Assembly (NCBI GenBank): GCA_030403585.1
Contig: JAUEPE010000012.1
Span: 62,001 to 126,000 of the forward strand
Reading direction: 5' to 3'
DNA: 64,000 nucleotides
Origin: Frankia sp. RB7
GTDB lineage: Bacteria; Pseudomonadota; Alphaproteobacteria; Rhizobiales; Xanthobacteraceae
Position 1 is the first letter of the stretch. Each line of letters opens with the position of its first letter. The notes beneath the pieces were generated by a model. It was not told the DNA's origin. It was given only the letters and a program-made list of their open reading frames with translations, and searched no databases. Positions 53,580 through 62,771 of the stretch are shown here, piece by piece. The position numbers and the translations under genes were made by a program.

Positions 53580-54653
53580 ATGCGCACCCATTCGATTGCA
53601 GCGATCCCCGCCGACGGCATCGGTCCCGAGGTCATCTCCGCTGGCGTCCGTGTGCTGGAGGCACTTGCAAAACGCAGCGGCGACCTCGCCTTCAACATCA
53701 AGACCTTCGACTGGGGCTCGGACTATTACAGGAAGCACGGCGTGATGATGCCGGCCGACGGCCTCGCTGAGCTGAAAAAGTTCGACGCGATCTATTTCGG
53801 CGCGGTCGGCGCGCCCGACGTTCCCGACCACATCACGCTGTGGGGCCTGCGCCTGCCGATCTGCCAGGGCTTTGACCAATACGCCAATGTGCGTCCAACC
53901 AAGATTCTACCGGGGGTCGCCTCGCCGCTGCGCAATGTCGGCATCGGCGATCTCGACTGGGTGATCGTGCGCGAGAATTCGGAAGGCGAATATGCTGGCA
54001 TGGGCGGCCGCGCGCATCGTGGCCTGCCGGAAGAGGTCGGCACCGAAGTCGCGATCTTCACCCGCGTCGGTGTCACCCGCATCATGCGCTATGCGTTCCA
54101 GCTCGCGCAGTCACGTCCGCGCAAATTCCTGACGGTGGTGACCAAGTCGAACGCGCAGCGTCATGGCATGGTGATGTGGGACGAGATCGCGGCCGAGGTC
54201 GCGGCCGAATTCCCCGACGTCACCTGGGACAAGATGCTGGTCGACGCCATGACGGTACGCATGACGCTGCATCCGAAGAGCCTCGACACGATCGTTGCGA
54301 CCAACCTCCACGCCGACATCCTCTCAGATCTCGCCGGCGCACTTGCCGGAAGTCTCGGCGTGGCGCCGACCAGCAACATCGATCCGCAACGCCGTTTCCC
54401 CTCGATGTTCGAGCCGATCCACGGCTCGGCCTTCGACATCACAGGCAAAGGCATCGCCAATCCGGTGGCGACGTTCTGGACCGGCGCGCAAATGCTCGAG
54501 CATCTCGGCGAGAAGGATGCAGCGGTGCGGCTGATGGCGGCGGTGGAGAAAGTGTGTGCGGCCGGCGTGCTGACGCCGGATGTCGGCGGCAAGGCGACGA
54601 CGAAGGAAGTAACGGACGCCGTGATCGACGCGATCCACGGCTCGAACGTGTGA
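53580..54653 (+). CDS. ttuC: Tartrate dehydrogenase / D-malate dehydrogenase (TtuC-like)
   Basis: Encodes 357 residues of the isopropylmalate/isocitrate dehydrogenase family. IPADGIGPEV, YANVRPTKILPG, VIVRENSEGEYAGMGGRAHRG and GLRLPICQGFDQ mark the tartrate/D-malate clade. The bridging motif DAMTVRMTLHPKSLDTIVATNLHADILSD holds the metal-binding aspartates. It needs a divalent metal and NAD and makes oxaloacetate or pyruvate. The upstream MFS and the divergent LysR and aspartate dehydrogenase complete a small dicarboxylate-use module. Confidence 0.9.
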   Translation: MRTHSIAAIPADGIGPEVISAGVRVLEALAKRSGDLAFNIKTFDWGSDYYRKHGVMMPADGLAELKKFDAIYFGAVGAPDVPDHITLWGLRLPICQGFDQYANVRPTKILPGVASPLRNVGIGDLDWVIVRENSEGEYAGMGGRAHRGLPEEVGTEVAIFTRVGVTRIMRYAFQLAQSRPRKFLTVVTKSNAQRHGMVMWDEIAAEVAAEFPDVTWDKMLVDAMTVRMTLHPKSLDTIVATNLHADILSDLAGALAGSLGVAPTSNIDPQRRFPSMFEPIHGSAFDITGKGIANPVATFWTGAQMLEHLGEKDAAVRLMAAVEKVCAAGVLTPDVGGKATTKEVTDAVIDAIHGSNV

Positions 54654-54660
54654 GAGAAAA

Positions 54661-55611
54661 CTACTTCCGCCGCGAAGGTGCCGCTGGTGGCGGCACCACC
54701 ATCGCGGCCGCGGCGTCCGGCGGCGTCAAATGCCGCGGGACGATGATGGACTGGCCCGGGGTCAGCGTTGCGTTCTCCGGCAGCGAGTTGCTCTGCGCGA
54801 GCGTCCACAGCGGCACGCGATTGGCTGCGGCTATGCTCTCCATGGTGTCGCCGCGACGGACCGGCACGCGCACGCCGCTGTCCCACAATTCGACCAGCGT
54901 GTCTGCGGGGACGAGATAGCGTAGCGGCACCGCATCGGCCTCGGTCTGCACCGCCTGGATCCGCGGCAACTGCGTCACCATCTCGACGATCTGACGATGG
55001 ATGTCGTCGGACTTCTCGATGTTGATGTGCGAGACGCGGCTGTTCTGTTTCAAATCGTAGCTCGCGTAGTGGCCACGAAAGCCCGGCACCGCCACCACAT
55101 TGCCGCCGCCAAGCACGCTGTCGGAGAGGAAGATGTTGATGAAGCGCTCGACATTGAGCGGCACGTCATCGGTCGCATGGGCGGGGTCGATGGTGATGAC
55201 GAGGCTGATCGGGATGTTCTCCTTGGCCGCCATCTCGGAGATGATGACCGAGCACAGCCCGCCCATGGAATGGCCGATCAGCACGATTGGCGCCGGGCTC
55301 TCCTTGTAGCTGGAGATGGCGCGATCGCCGATCCATCGGCAGATGGTGAATTCGTAGACGTCGGCCGAAAAGCCCGCCTTTGTCAGCTTCTCGCTGAGCC
55401 GGTCCATGCCGGTCGAGAAGATCGGCCCCATGGCGCCACGAAACAGATAAATCTTCGGCGGCGGCAGCGGCTCGGCCGGAGGGGGTGGCGGCGGTGCGAC
55501 GGTCGGGGCCACAGCCGGCTTCGGCTTGGCGGGCGAGGCTGAGGCCAGACAGGGGTTCAAGGCGAGCAGCGCAAGCGCCGCCAACACCACAAATCGCCTT
55601 GGATCAGTCAT
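54661..55611 (-). CDS. Secreted alpha/beta hydrolase with C-terminal LysM domain
   Basis: Encodes 316 residues from the ATG at 55611 (55632 is an alternative). A signal peptide (FVVLAALALLALNPCLASA) and a proline-rich linker (PPPPPPAEPLPPP) precede a hydrolase core with nucleophile loop IVLIGHSMGGLCSV. Near the C-terminus lies a LysM domain (RVPVRRGDTMESIAAANRVPLWTLAQSN) that should bind peptidoglycan. The middle segment (FINIFLSD...SHINIEKSDDIHRQIVEMV) matches the second hydrolase at 58544. It is probably a cell-wall-anchored esterase or amidase. Convergent with the tartrate dehydrogenase, seven bases between the stops. Confidence 0.88.
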   Translation of the reverse strand: MTDPRRFVVLAALALLALNPCLASASPAKPKPAVAPTVAPPPPPPAEPLPPPKIYLFRGAMGPIFSTGMDRLSEKLTKAGFSADVYEFTICRWIGDRAISSYKESPAPIVLIGHSMGGLCSVIISEMAAKENIPISLVITIDPAHATDDVPLNVERFINIFLSDSVLGGGNVVAVPGFRGHYASYDLKQNSRVSHINIEKSDDIHRQIVEMVTQLPRIQAVQTEADAVPLRYLVPADTLVELWDSGVRVPVRRGDTMESIAAANRVPLWTLAQSNSLPENATLTPGQSIIVPRHLTPPDAAAAMVVPPPAAPSRRK

Positions 55612-55752
55612 CAAGTGCTGCAGTCCCACCATAGGAGGCAGGGGCCTCCACCGCGGCGCTTAGTGACCCCTGATTGGGTGGTTTTTGGGGCACGGAACCG
55701 GGCGCAGCCGTTGCCATGGGTGCAAGCCTGCGAATTCGCCACCATCCGCCTG

Positions 55753-56370
55753 TCAATGCTTCCTCTTGAGCCGGCTGCGATGTGCGGCCTGCTTGGCGCG
55801 GTTGCCGCAGGCCGCCATGACGCACCAGCGCCGCGCCCGCCGGCGGGTGTGGTCGGCGAACAGCATCGTGCAGTTATGGCCCTCGCACGCTTTCACGTCG
55901 GCGAAATCCTCCTCGCAGACGAACTTCGCCATCGCCTCGCCAACAGGCAGCAGCAGAGCTTCCGGCGATCGCCAGCGTCGCTTCCTGTGCAACGACAGGG
56001 CGCCGCCATCGTCATATCCGGGCTCGATCCGACTGAATCCGTCGTCGCGCTCCAGCAGGCTGTTCAACGGATCGAGCTCCTTCAGCGCCGTCGCCGTGAG
56101 CGTCCGGCCCGCATGGTTGCGAACGAAACCCCTGAACCATTCGCGCAAGGCGCGCGCCTGATCCGCGACCTTGTCCAGTTCGCCCGGTGTCGCGCGTGCC
56201 TTCAGTGCGTTCAGCTCGTCCATCGGTACGAGCTTCGCCTGGGCGAGCCAATCGATCAGGCCATTGCCGTCGTCGAGCCAGTCGACGGGCGTATCGACCG
56301 GCGTCGCGACCGAGTTGAGGAAATCGAGGCCGAGCGAATCGGCGATGAACATGGCAGGCGGTTTGTCCAT
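55753..56370 (-). CDS. CGNR zinc-finger (ABATE) regulator
   Basis: Encodes 205 residues. The N-terminal ABATE domain (FIADSLGLDFLNSVATPV) is followed by the zinc-binding CGNR motif (CVMAACGNRAKQAAHRSRL) and the preceding cysteine pair in ACEGHNCTMLF. This family comprises stress-associated or metabolite-sensing transcription regulators. It is divergent from the alpha/beta hydrolase at 56499, with three copies of an AGGTTACT-like sequence between them. Confidence 0.88.
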   Translation of the reverse strand: MDKPPAMFIADSLGLDFLNSVATPVDTPVDWLDDGNGLIDWLAQAKLVPMDELNALKARATPGELDKVADQARALREWFRGFVRNHAGRTLTATALKELDPLNSLLERDDGFSRIEPGYDDGGALSLHRKRRWRSPEALLLPVGEAMAKFVCEEDFADVKACEGHNCTMLFADHTRRRARRWCVMAACGNRAKQAAHRSRLKRKH

Positions 56371-56406
56371 AGGCGGTCCCTGACCGATCCGAGGGGGAGC
56401 ATGATC

Positions 56407-56485
56407 TAAGTAACCTCTAAAATGGCTATTGACAAGTTACTACGTGGTACATAACCGTATTGATGCATTATAATAGGTTACTAAG
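56407..56485. promoter_or_regulatory. Promoter/operator region of the CGNR-regulated hydrolase
   Basis: Three copies of (A/A)AGTTACT-type sequence: AGGTTACTTA (56407-56416, reverse), AAGTTACTAC (about 56434-56443) and AGGTTACTAAG (56475-56485). A perfect -10 hexamer TATAAT lies at 56469-56474, 25 bp upstream of the hydrolase start. A TTGACA at 56429-56434 is 34 bp too far from it. The divergent CGNR gene begins at 56370. Confidence 0.55.
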
Positions 56486-56498
56486 AATGGAGACGGTT

Positions 56499-57350
56499 AT
56501 GACCCCAACCACCTACCGCACCGCCGATGTCGATGGATTCAAGGTGTTCTATCGCGAGGCCGGGCGCGTCGGCGCACCAAAACTCCTGCTGCTGCACGGC
56601 TTCCCGAGCGCGGGCCATATGTTCCGCGACCTCATCCCGCTGCTTGCCGACAAATTCCACATCGTCGCGCCCGATCTTCCCGGTTTCGGCCGGTCCGACA
56701 TGCCTTCGCGCGAGACCTTCCGTTACACCTTCGACAATATCGCGCGCGTGATCGAGCGCTTCACCGAGGTGATCGGTTTCGACCGCTTTGGGATCTATGT
56801 CTTCGACTATGGCGCGCCGACCGGCTTCCGATTGGCACTCAGCCATCCCGAGCGGATCACGGCCATCATCTCGCAGAACGGCAACGCCTATGAGGATGGG
56901 TTGAGCGACGGCTGGACTCCGATCAAGGCCTATTGGCAGGATCCCTCACCCGCCAATCGTGAGGCGCTGCGCGCCTTCCTCACGCCGGAGACGACGCGAT
57001 GGCAGTACACGCATGGCGTACCCGATCCGACCCTGGTGTCACCGGACGGCCAGAACCTCGACAATTTCTACCTGGCGCGCCCTGGCTCCGACGACGTGCA
57101 GCTCGACCTGTTCGGCGACTACAAGAGCAACGTCGCGCTCTATCCGGCATTCCAGAATTATTTCCGCACGCACAAGCCGCCGTTCCTCGCAGTGTGGGGC
57201 AAGAACGATCCCTTCTTCATTCCGCCCGGCGCCGAAGCTTTCAAGCGCGACAACCCCAACGCGGTAGTGCAGTTCTTCGACACCGGACATTTCGCGCTGG
57301 AAACGCATGCAAGAGAGATTGCGGACGCCATTCGCGCATTCCTGGCGTGA
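56499..57350 (+). CDS. Alpha/beta hydrolase, haloalkane dehalogenase/epoxide hydrolase-like
   Basis: Encodes 283 residues from the ATG at 56499, with GGAG about 8 nt upstream and the -10 box 25 bp before. The fold shows LLLHGFPSAGHMFRDLIP, DLPGFGRSD and the nucleophile region FGIYVFDYGAPTGFRL, where an aspartate (FDYG) replaces the usual serine. The late motif is WGKNDPFFIP and the histidine in DTGHFALETHA. This layout is that of haloalkane dehalogenases, fluoroacetate dehalogenases or epoxide hydrolases. It is probably controlled by the divergent CGNR regulator. Confidence 0.88.
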   Translation: MTPTTYRTADVDGFKVFYREAGRVGAPKLLLLHGFPSAGHMFRDLIPLLADKFHIVAPDLPGFGRSDMPSRETFRYTFDNIARVIERFTEVIGFDRFGIYVFDYGAPTGFRLALSHPERITAIISQNGNAYEDGLSDGWTPIKAYWQDPSPANREALRAFLTPETTRWQYTHGVPDPTLVSPDGQNLDNFYLARPGSDDVQLDLFGDYKSNVALYPAFQNYFRTHKPPFLAVWGKNDPFFIPPGAEAFKRDNPNAVVQFFDTGHFALETHAREIADAIRAFLA

Positions 57351-57371
57351 ATGGAGCTGCGCCCTGCCGCG

Positions 57372-58361
57372 CTACGCCGCCAGCCTCTGCTGATCGCGAA
57401 ACGCGCTGATCGCCATGTGGACGAGATGCAGCTTGCCCTTCACCGCGGGAGAGATGTCGAACGGATAGGCGTCGCTCATCCCGAGCGAGCGGTTCAGCTC
57501 ATTGATGCCGCGAGAGAGCGGCGTCCACAACGCCAGCAGCGCCTCGAAGTCGCTCTCGAGATAGGGATCGGTCAGGGTTTGCCGGGCGCGCTCGTCCAGG
57601 GCCAGCGGCAGGCCTGCCAGCGAGTCCAACGTCGACACGATATGAAGAAAATGCGCGAAGGTCTCGGCCCAATCCTCCCAGGGATGGGACGTTGCGTATT
57701 CGCTGATAAAGCCGCTCCGGTCGTATGAACGATCGCTTCGGTTATAGTAGCTCTTGATCGCGGCCTGATAGTCCTGCGAATCGTCGCCGAAGATCAACTT
57801 GAACGGCGCCTGGAAACTCGTGCTGCTGACCAGCATATCCCAGTAGAAGTGGCCGATCTCATGCCGGAAATGCCCGAGCAGGGTGCGGTACGGCTCCCTG
57901 AATGCAACACGACGGGTCTCGCGCTCGACATCGTCGGCTTCCGCCAGATTGAGTGTGATCACACCCGAAAGATGCCCCGTCAGGATCGGATTGATCTGGT
58001 CAGAGAGAATATCGAACCCCACGTGATCACCGCTGCGGGATTTCAGCGGAAGTCCTAGCCGACTGAGATCGTAGAGCAGACGGCGCTTGGCTTGCTCCAC
58101 GCGCCGCCAGAGCATGACGTTCCTCGTGCTGCCAAGGTGTGGAATGGTTCGCGTCAGGCGGCAGGATCCGCAATACCAATCCGCACCCCCGACACACCAG
58201 TTACAACCGATGATCTCGCGATTGCGGCAGGCCTGATTGGAGGCCAGTTTTCCCATGTCGATGCGCGAAGCATCGAACACCAACTGGGTGCGACAATTCG
58301 CGCACGCGACGTGCTCGAACGAGACAGGCTGCCGACACGATGGACACTGAAATTCTTTCAC
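57372..58361 (-). CDS. Zinc-ribbon metallopeptidase (peptidase_Mx-like)
   Basis: Encodes 329 residues. Two zinc-binding clusters occur near the start: CPSC...CANC (residues 6-24) and CNWC...CGSC (residues 53-68). The catalytic motif is HEIGHFYWDML, the HExxH of zincin metalloproteases, and ESEW-like WEDWAETFAHFLHIV supplies a likely third ligand. The family (putative zinc-binding metallopeptidase, DUF4344-like) is cytosolic and of unknown substrate. Convergent with the alpha/beta hydrolase, 21 bp between the stops. Confidence 0.88.
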   Translation of the reverse strand: MKEFQCPSCRQPVSFEHVACANCRTQLVFDASRIDMGKLASNQACRNREIIGCNWCVGGADWYCGSCRLTRTIPHLGSTRNVMLWRRVEQAKRRLLYDLSRLGLPLKSRSGDHVGFDILSDQINPILTGHLSGVITLNLAEADDVERETRRVAFREPYRTLLGHFRHEIGHFYWDMLVSSTSFQAPFKLIFGDDSQDYQAAIKSYYNRSDRSYDRSGFISEYATSHPWEDWAETFAHFLHIVSTLDSLAGLPLALDERARQTLTDPYLESDFEALLALWTPLSRGINELNRSLGMSDAYPFDISPAVKGKLHLVHMAISAFRDQQRLAA

Positions 58362-58479
58362 GTGCTGTGGTCCCAGGCAGACGACGCATCACGCTGCAAC
58401 AACACCGGATTGAACGCCGGGTTCCGTTGGGCACCGTGGAGCAACCTTTTCACATCCCGGCGGCAGCGCGGACAAGACA

Positions 58480-58513
58480 ATGCCGCCGTCGACAATCAAG
58501 TCGACGGCGGCAT
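58480..58513 (-). terminator. 14-bp hairpin downstream of the 58544 hydrolase
   Basis: ATGCCGCCGTCGAC, loop AATCAA, GTCGACGGCGGCAT, a perfect stem beginning 31 bp past the stop of the reverse-strand gene. No T-run follows. Confidence 0.6.
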
Positions 58514-58543
58514 GATGAAGTCAGCCGTTGCAGGCGAAAGTCT

Positions 58544-59260
58544 TCAGTTCCTCGCCGGTGCCGTTGCCGCCGCCGAGTGCGCAGCCCGTGGCGCGCCGGG
58601 TTCGGCGACCGGTCCAGCCGGACCGCGCGAGCGGGCGATCGCGGCGTCGATCTCGGCGATGACGCGGCGCTGGATTGCCTCGTTCTTGTCGATGGTGATG
58701 TGGCCAACGCCGCTGCCGCGCACGTCGACATTGTCGAGCTTGCCACGCAGGCCGTTCGCAGCCCGCACCGGCTCACCCGGACCGTCGCCGATATAGATGT
58801 TGATGTAGCGCTCGGCGCCGGTCGTCAGCTTGGTCTTGAAAACCGAGTCCAGTCCGATCGCGAGCTTCACGGGCACGCCGAGTTGGTTGAGCTTGGCGAT
58901 CATGTCGGGCAGCGCGGTCGCGCCCGAGGAATGCCCGACCAGCACAATGGTCTTGAGCCGGCCCGCCTTGTAGTTCGCAGCCGCCTCATCGGCGAGCGAC
59001 GACCAGGACACGAAGTTCGCGACGGTCACCGGGATGCCCTGCGCCTGGAGGCGGGCGCCGATCGTGTCGAGCCCGAGCGAGAAGATGTTGAGGACGCCGC
59101 GGAGCAGATAGACATGCGTCGTCGCCGCAGCCTGGCTCGGCGCCGCCTTGGCGCTGGTCGGGCTCATGGCAACAGCTGACAGCAAAAGCAGGCTGAGCGC
59201 CCACATGCGCAGAGTGGACAACTGGCTGGCGCCGGCGGTGTGACGGCCGTTCGGTCTCAT
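58544..59260 (-). CDS. Secreted alpha/beta hydrolase paralogous to 54661
   Basis: Encodes 238 residues from the ATG at 59260 (59281 is possible); upstream open frame to 59527 is not coding. A signal peptide (WALSLLLLSAVAMSPTSAKA) precedes a core with nucleophile elbow VLVGHSSGATAL. The segment RYINIYIGDGP...GVGHITIDKNEAIQRRVIAEI aligns well with the LysM-containing hydrolase at 54661, but the LysM domain and proline linker are missing. Probably a soluble periplasmic paralogue. Confidence 0.87.
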   Translation of the reverse strand: MRPNGRHTAGASQLSTLRMWALSLLLLSAVAMSPTSAKAAPSQAAATTHVYLLRGVLNIFSLGLDTIGARLQAQGIPVTVANFVSWSSLADEAAANYKAGRLKTIVLVGHSSGATALPDMIAKLNQLGVPVKLAIGLDSVFKTKLTTGAERYINIYIGDGPGEPVRAANGLRGKLDNVDVRGSGVGHITIDKNEAIQRRVIAEIDAAIARSRGPAGPVAEPGAPRAAHSAAATAPARN

Positions 59261-59542
59261 CGATCTTTTCCCTGGGGACATACGCTTCGCGATTGGCCGG
59301 AATCGTAGCCACGGCCTGCTCGCAGACGCAACAAAGAGCCGCGTGAACGGCGATGTTAGCCGCAATCCGTGACCATCGCGCAACACTTGCCTGAAACCTG
59401 CCACTGAAGTGCCTGTTTTGAGACCATATTTCTCTCGCCAATTGCGACCGGGCAAGGCCATTCCTATTTCAGGGCTCCGCCGGTCTTCCGCCCTCCAGGG
59501 TGCGGGTTCCGGCGCAGCCCTCCCCACCCCCGACCGGCCCTC

Positions 59543-60462
<920 letters not shown>

Positions 60463-60466
<4 letters not shown>

Positions 60467-61224
60467 ATTACCGCGCCGTTCGCGCCATCTATCTGTTCGA
60501 AATGGCGCGCACCTGGCGTACGCTGTTTCAAAGCATCGTCTCGCCGGTGGTTTCGACCTCGCTTTATTTCGTGGTGTTCGGCGCTGCGATCGGCTCGCGC
60601 ATCAGCGATGTCGAGGGCGTCAGCTACGGCACTTTCATCGTGCCCGGCCTGATCATGCTCTCGGTGCTGACTCAGAGCATCAGCAACGCTTCGTTCGGCA
60701 TCTACTTCCCGAAATTCGTCGGCACGATCTACGAAATCCTGTCGGCGCCGATCTCCTATTTCGAGATCGTGCTCGGCTATGTCGGCGCCGCCGCGACCAA
60801 GTCGATCATCCTCGGCCTGATCATTCTCGCCACTGCCGGGCTGTTCGTGCCGCTGCACATCCATCATCCGATCTGGATGCTGACCTTCCTGGTGCTGACG
60901 GCCGTGACCTTCAGCCTGTTCGGCTTCATCATCGGCATCTGGGCCGACGGCTTCGAAAAGCTCCAGATGATCCCGATGCTGGTGGTGACGCCGCTGACCT
61001 TCCTCGGCGGCAGCTTCTACTCCGTCGACATGCTGCCGCCGGCTTGGCGCACCATCACGCTGTTCAATCCCGTGGTCTATCTGATCTCCGGCTTCCGCTG
61101 GAGCTTTTACGAGATCGCCGATGTCAGCGTTGCCGTCAGCTTCGGCATGACGCTAGCGTTCCTGGCGCTTTGCCTGGCTGTGATCTGGTGGATTTTCCGG
61201 ACCGGATATCGGCTCAAGAACTGA
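60463..61224 (+). CDS. ABC-2-type permease (YadH-like)
   Basis: Encodes 253 residues with six membrane segments. The start ATG at 60463 overlaps the ATPase stop by four bases. The text [38 protein letters not shown] and [20 protein letters not shown] is typical of ABC-2 exporter permeases. Partner of the ATPase. A hairpin-forming repeat lies 2 bp after the stop. Confidence 0.93.
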
Positions 61225-61225
61225 C

Positions 61226-61265
61226 GGTCATTCCGGGGCCCGCGTAGCGCGAGCCCGGAATGACC
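61226..61265. repeat. Intergenic hairpin repeat after the ABC operon
   Basis: GGTCATTCCGGG and CCCGGAATGACC form a perfect 12-bp stem with a 16-base loop that itself contains CGCG...CGCG. It starts one base after the permease stop. Copies of this type are scattered in Bradyrhizobium genomes (from memory), and here it may end the transcript. Confidence 0.7.
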
Positions 61266-61273
61266 AGCAGCCA

Positions 61274-61594
61274 TCAATAACAGCGGAAATGGTGGTACCC
61301 GTCATAGTAGCCGCGGCAACGGCGGTGGCCGCGATAGGGAATCCCCAAAATACCGTCGACGGCGCCAACCGCGCCACCGACACCGGCGCCAACGACACCG
61401 CCGACGGCGCCGCCCACCGGACCAGCAATGCGGTTACCCTCGTAAGAACCTTCCTGGGCGCCACGCACGATGCCCTGGGCGTGGCCGGCTTGCGGCAGGC
61501 AAGTCAGGGCAAGAAGGACGGCGGCGCCCGCGAAGAGCAGTCGGACGGGTAGACGCGCCGGCAATTGCACGGCGGCGATACGAGCTTTGTTCAT
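61274..61594 (-). CDS. Small secreted glycine-rich protein
   Basis: Encodes 106 residues from the ATG at 61594. A signal peptide (VRLLFAGAAVLLALTCLPQAGHA) is followed by a glycine zipper-like stretch (GPVGGAVGGVVGAGVGGAVGAVDG) and a Tyr/Arg/His-rich end (RGHRRCRGYYDGYHHF). Glycine-zipper proteins of this kind are common in the envelope of rhizobia; the function is unknown. An in-frame extension to 61780 is not coding. Confidence 0.78.
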   Translation of the reverse strand: MNKARIAAVQLPARLPVRLLFAGAAVLLALTCLPQAGHAQGIVRGAQEGSYEGNRIAGPVGGAVGGVVGAGVGGAVGAVDGILGIPYRGHRRCRGYYDGYHHFRCY

Positions 61595-61873
61595 CTTGAG
61601 TCCCCGGGAGTAGACGGCGGCGATTGCCGCCAATTGGTAGGCCCGGTTCAACGCTGAAGCGGCCAAATGGTTGCGCCTTTGTGACGAATTGTCGGCGTTG
61701 TGAACGCGGCTCCCGCTCGCGAAAATGTCAGCATTGCCGGAGCCGGGGCGACACAAAGCGGCCTTGCTTACGCCCGGCATGACGTTAACGATGGGTGACT
61801 AGGCCGCTGGAACGAAAGCCGGATTGCAGGCATAGTGCACGCCGGGGGACGGAGAGCCGCGGTGTTATTGTTT
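61595..61873. other. Gene-free stretch, about 280 bp
   Basis: Between the starts of the glycine-rich gene and the palindrome at 61874. It contains the reverse-strand promoter region of the small gene but no recognisable boxes. No RNA or coding signal was seen. Confidence 0.4.
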
Positions 61874-61922
61874 GAGCATGATCTTTTCGGAAAACCGCTA
61901 CACACTTTTCCGGATCATGCTT
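61874..61922. repeat. Interspersed palindrome upstream of the L,D-transpeptidase gene
   Basis: AGCATGATC, CGGAAAA, then TTTTCCG and GATCATGCT give a long inverted repeat with inner loop. Sequences of this kind are abundant intergenic repeats in Bradyrhizobium and Rhodopseudomonas (from memory). It lies 32 bp before the transpeptidase start. Confidence 0.7.
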
Positions 61923-61953
61923 TAGCGCGAACAGGCCGGAGGCCGGAATTCAA

Positions 61954-62748
61954 ATGCGTTCGTTTTTCATTGCGTTCACGTCCCTGATGCTTTTGAGCGC
62001 GGGCACCGCGCAGGCCAAGGTCGACATTACCGTCGACAAGGACAATCAGCAGATGACCGTCGTGGTCGACGGCGTCGCGCGCTACCACTGGCCGGTGTCG
62101 ACCGGCATCCCCTCGCGCGAGACCCCTGGCGGTTCGTTCCGCGCCTTCCGCATGGAAGAGGATCACTACTCCAAGGAATTCGACGACGCGCCGATGCCGC
62201 ACTCGATCTTCTTCACCAAGGTCGGGCACGCCATCCACGGCACGGACTCGGTTGGACGACTGGGCACGCCCGCCTCGCATGGCTGCGTGCGGCTGTCGCG
62301 CCAGAACGCCTCGACGCTCTACGCGCTGGTGCAGGAGCAGGGCGTGCTCAACACCACGGTGACGCTGACCGGCTCGGCGCAGGTGGCGCTTGCCCGCAAC
62401 CCGCGCGGCCGCACCAACAATGCGGTGGCCCGCGCCCAGCAGCCGGCTCAGGAGCAGTACGCGACCTCAGGCGATCCCGTGAATCTGACGCCGCCGATGC
62501 AACCCGCTCGCCGCTACACGCCGCAGGATGACAACTACATCTATCCCGCCGACGGCAGCGACACCGGCGCACGCTATCCGGCGCCGCGCCCGATCACCCG
62601 TCCCAATGGCACGCAGGTCTACCAGCAGCTGCCGCAACAGCAGTCGAGCTACGGCTACGATCCGGCGTATAGCCAGCAGGGCTACTACTATCAGCAGCAA
62701 CAGCAGCCTCGGCAGTATTATCAGCCGCGCGGCTACTATCAGAATTGA
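61954..62748 (+). CDS. L,D-transpeptidase (YkuD type) with Q/Y-rich tail
   Basis: Encodes 264 residues with a signal peptide (FFIAFTSLMLLSAGTAQA). The YkuD catalytic motif is IHGTDSVGRLGTPASHGCVRLS, with H109 and C111 in place. It should make 3-3 peptidoglycan cross-links or anchor proteins in the envelope. The C-terminal 100 residues are proline-, glutamine- and tyrosine-rich (QQGYYYQQQQQPRQYYQPRG), a low-complexity tail. Confidence 0.93.
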   Translation: MRSFFIAFTSLMLLSAGTAQAKVDITVDKDNQQMTVVVDGVARYHWPVSTGIPSRETPGGSFRAFRMEEDHYSKEFDDAPMPHSIFFTKVGHAIHGTDSVGRLGTPASHGCVRLSRQNASTLYALVQEQGVLNTTVTLTGSAQVALARNPRGRTNNAVARAQQPAQEQYATSGDPVNLTPPMQPARRYTPQDDNYIYPADGSDTGARYPAPRPITRPNGTQVYQQLPQQQSSYGYDPAYSQQGYYYQQQQQPRQYYQPRGYYQN

Positions 62749-62771
62749 TGCTGCCGGAAGGCTTGCCACCG

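Noticed and set aside
56429..56474. Single sigma-70 promoter TTGACA/TATAAT
   Set aside because: The two hexamers are 34 bp apart, about twice the normal spacing, so they cannot form one promoter.
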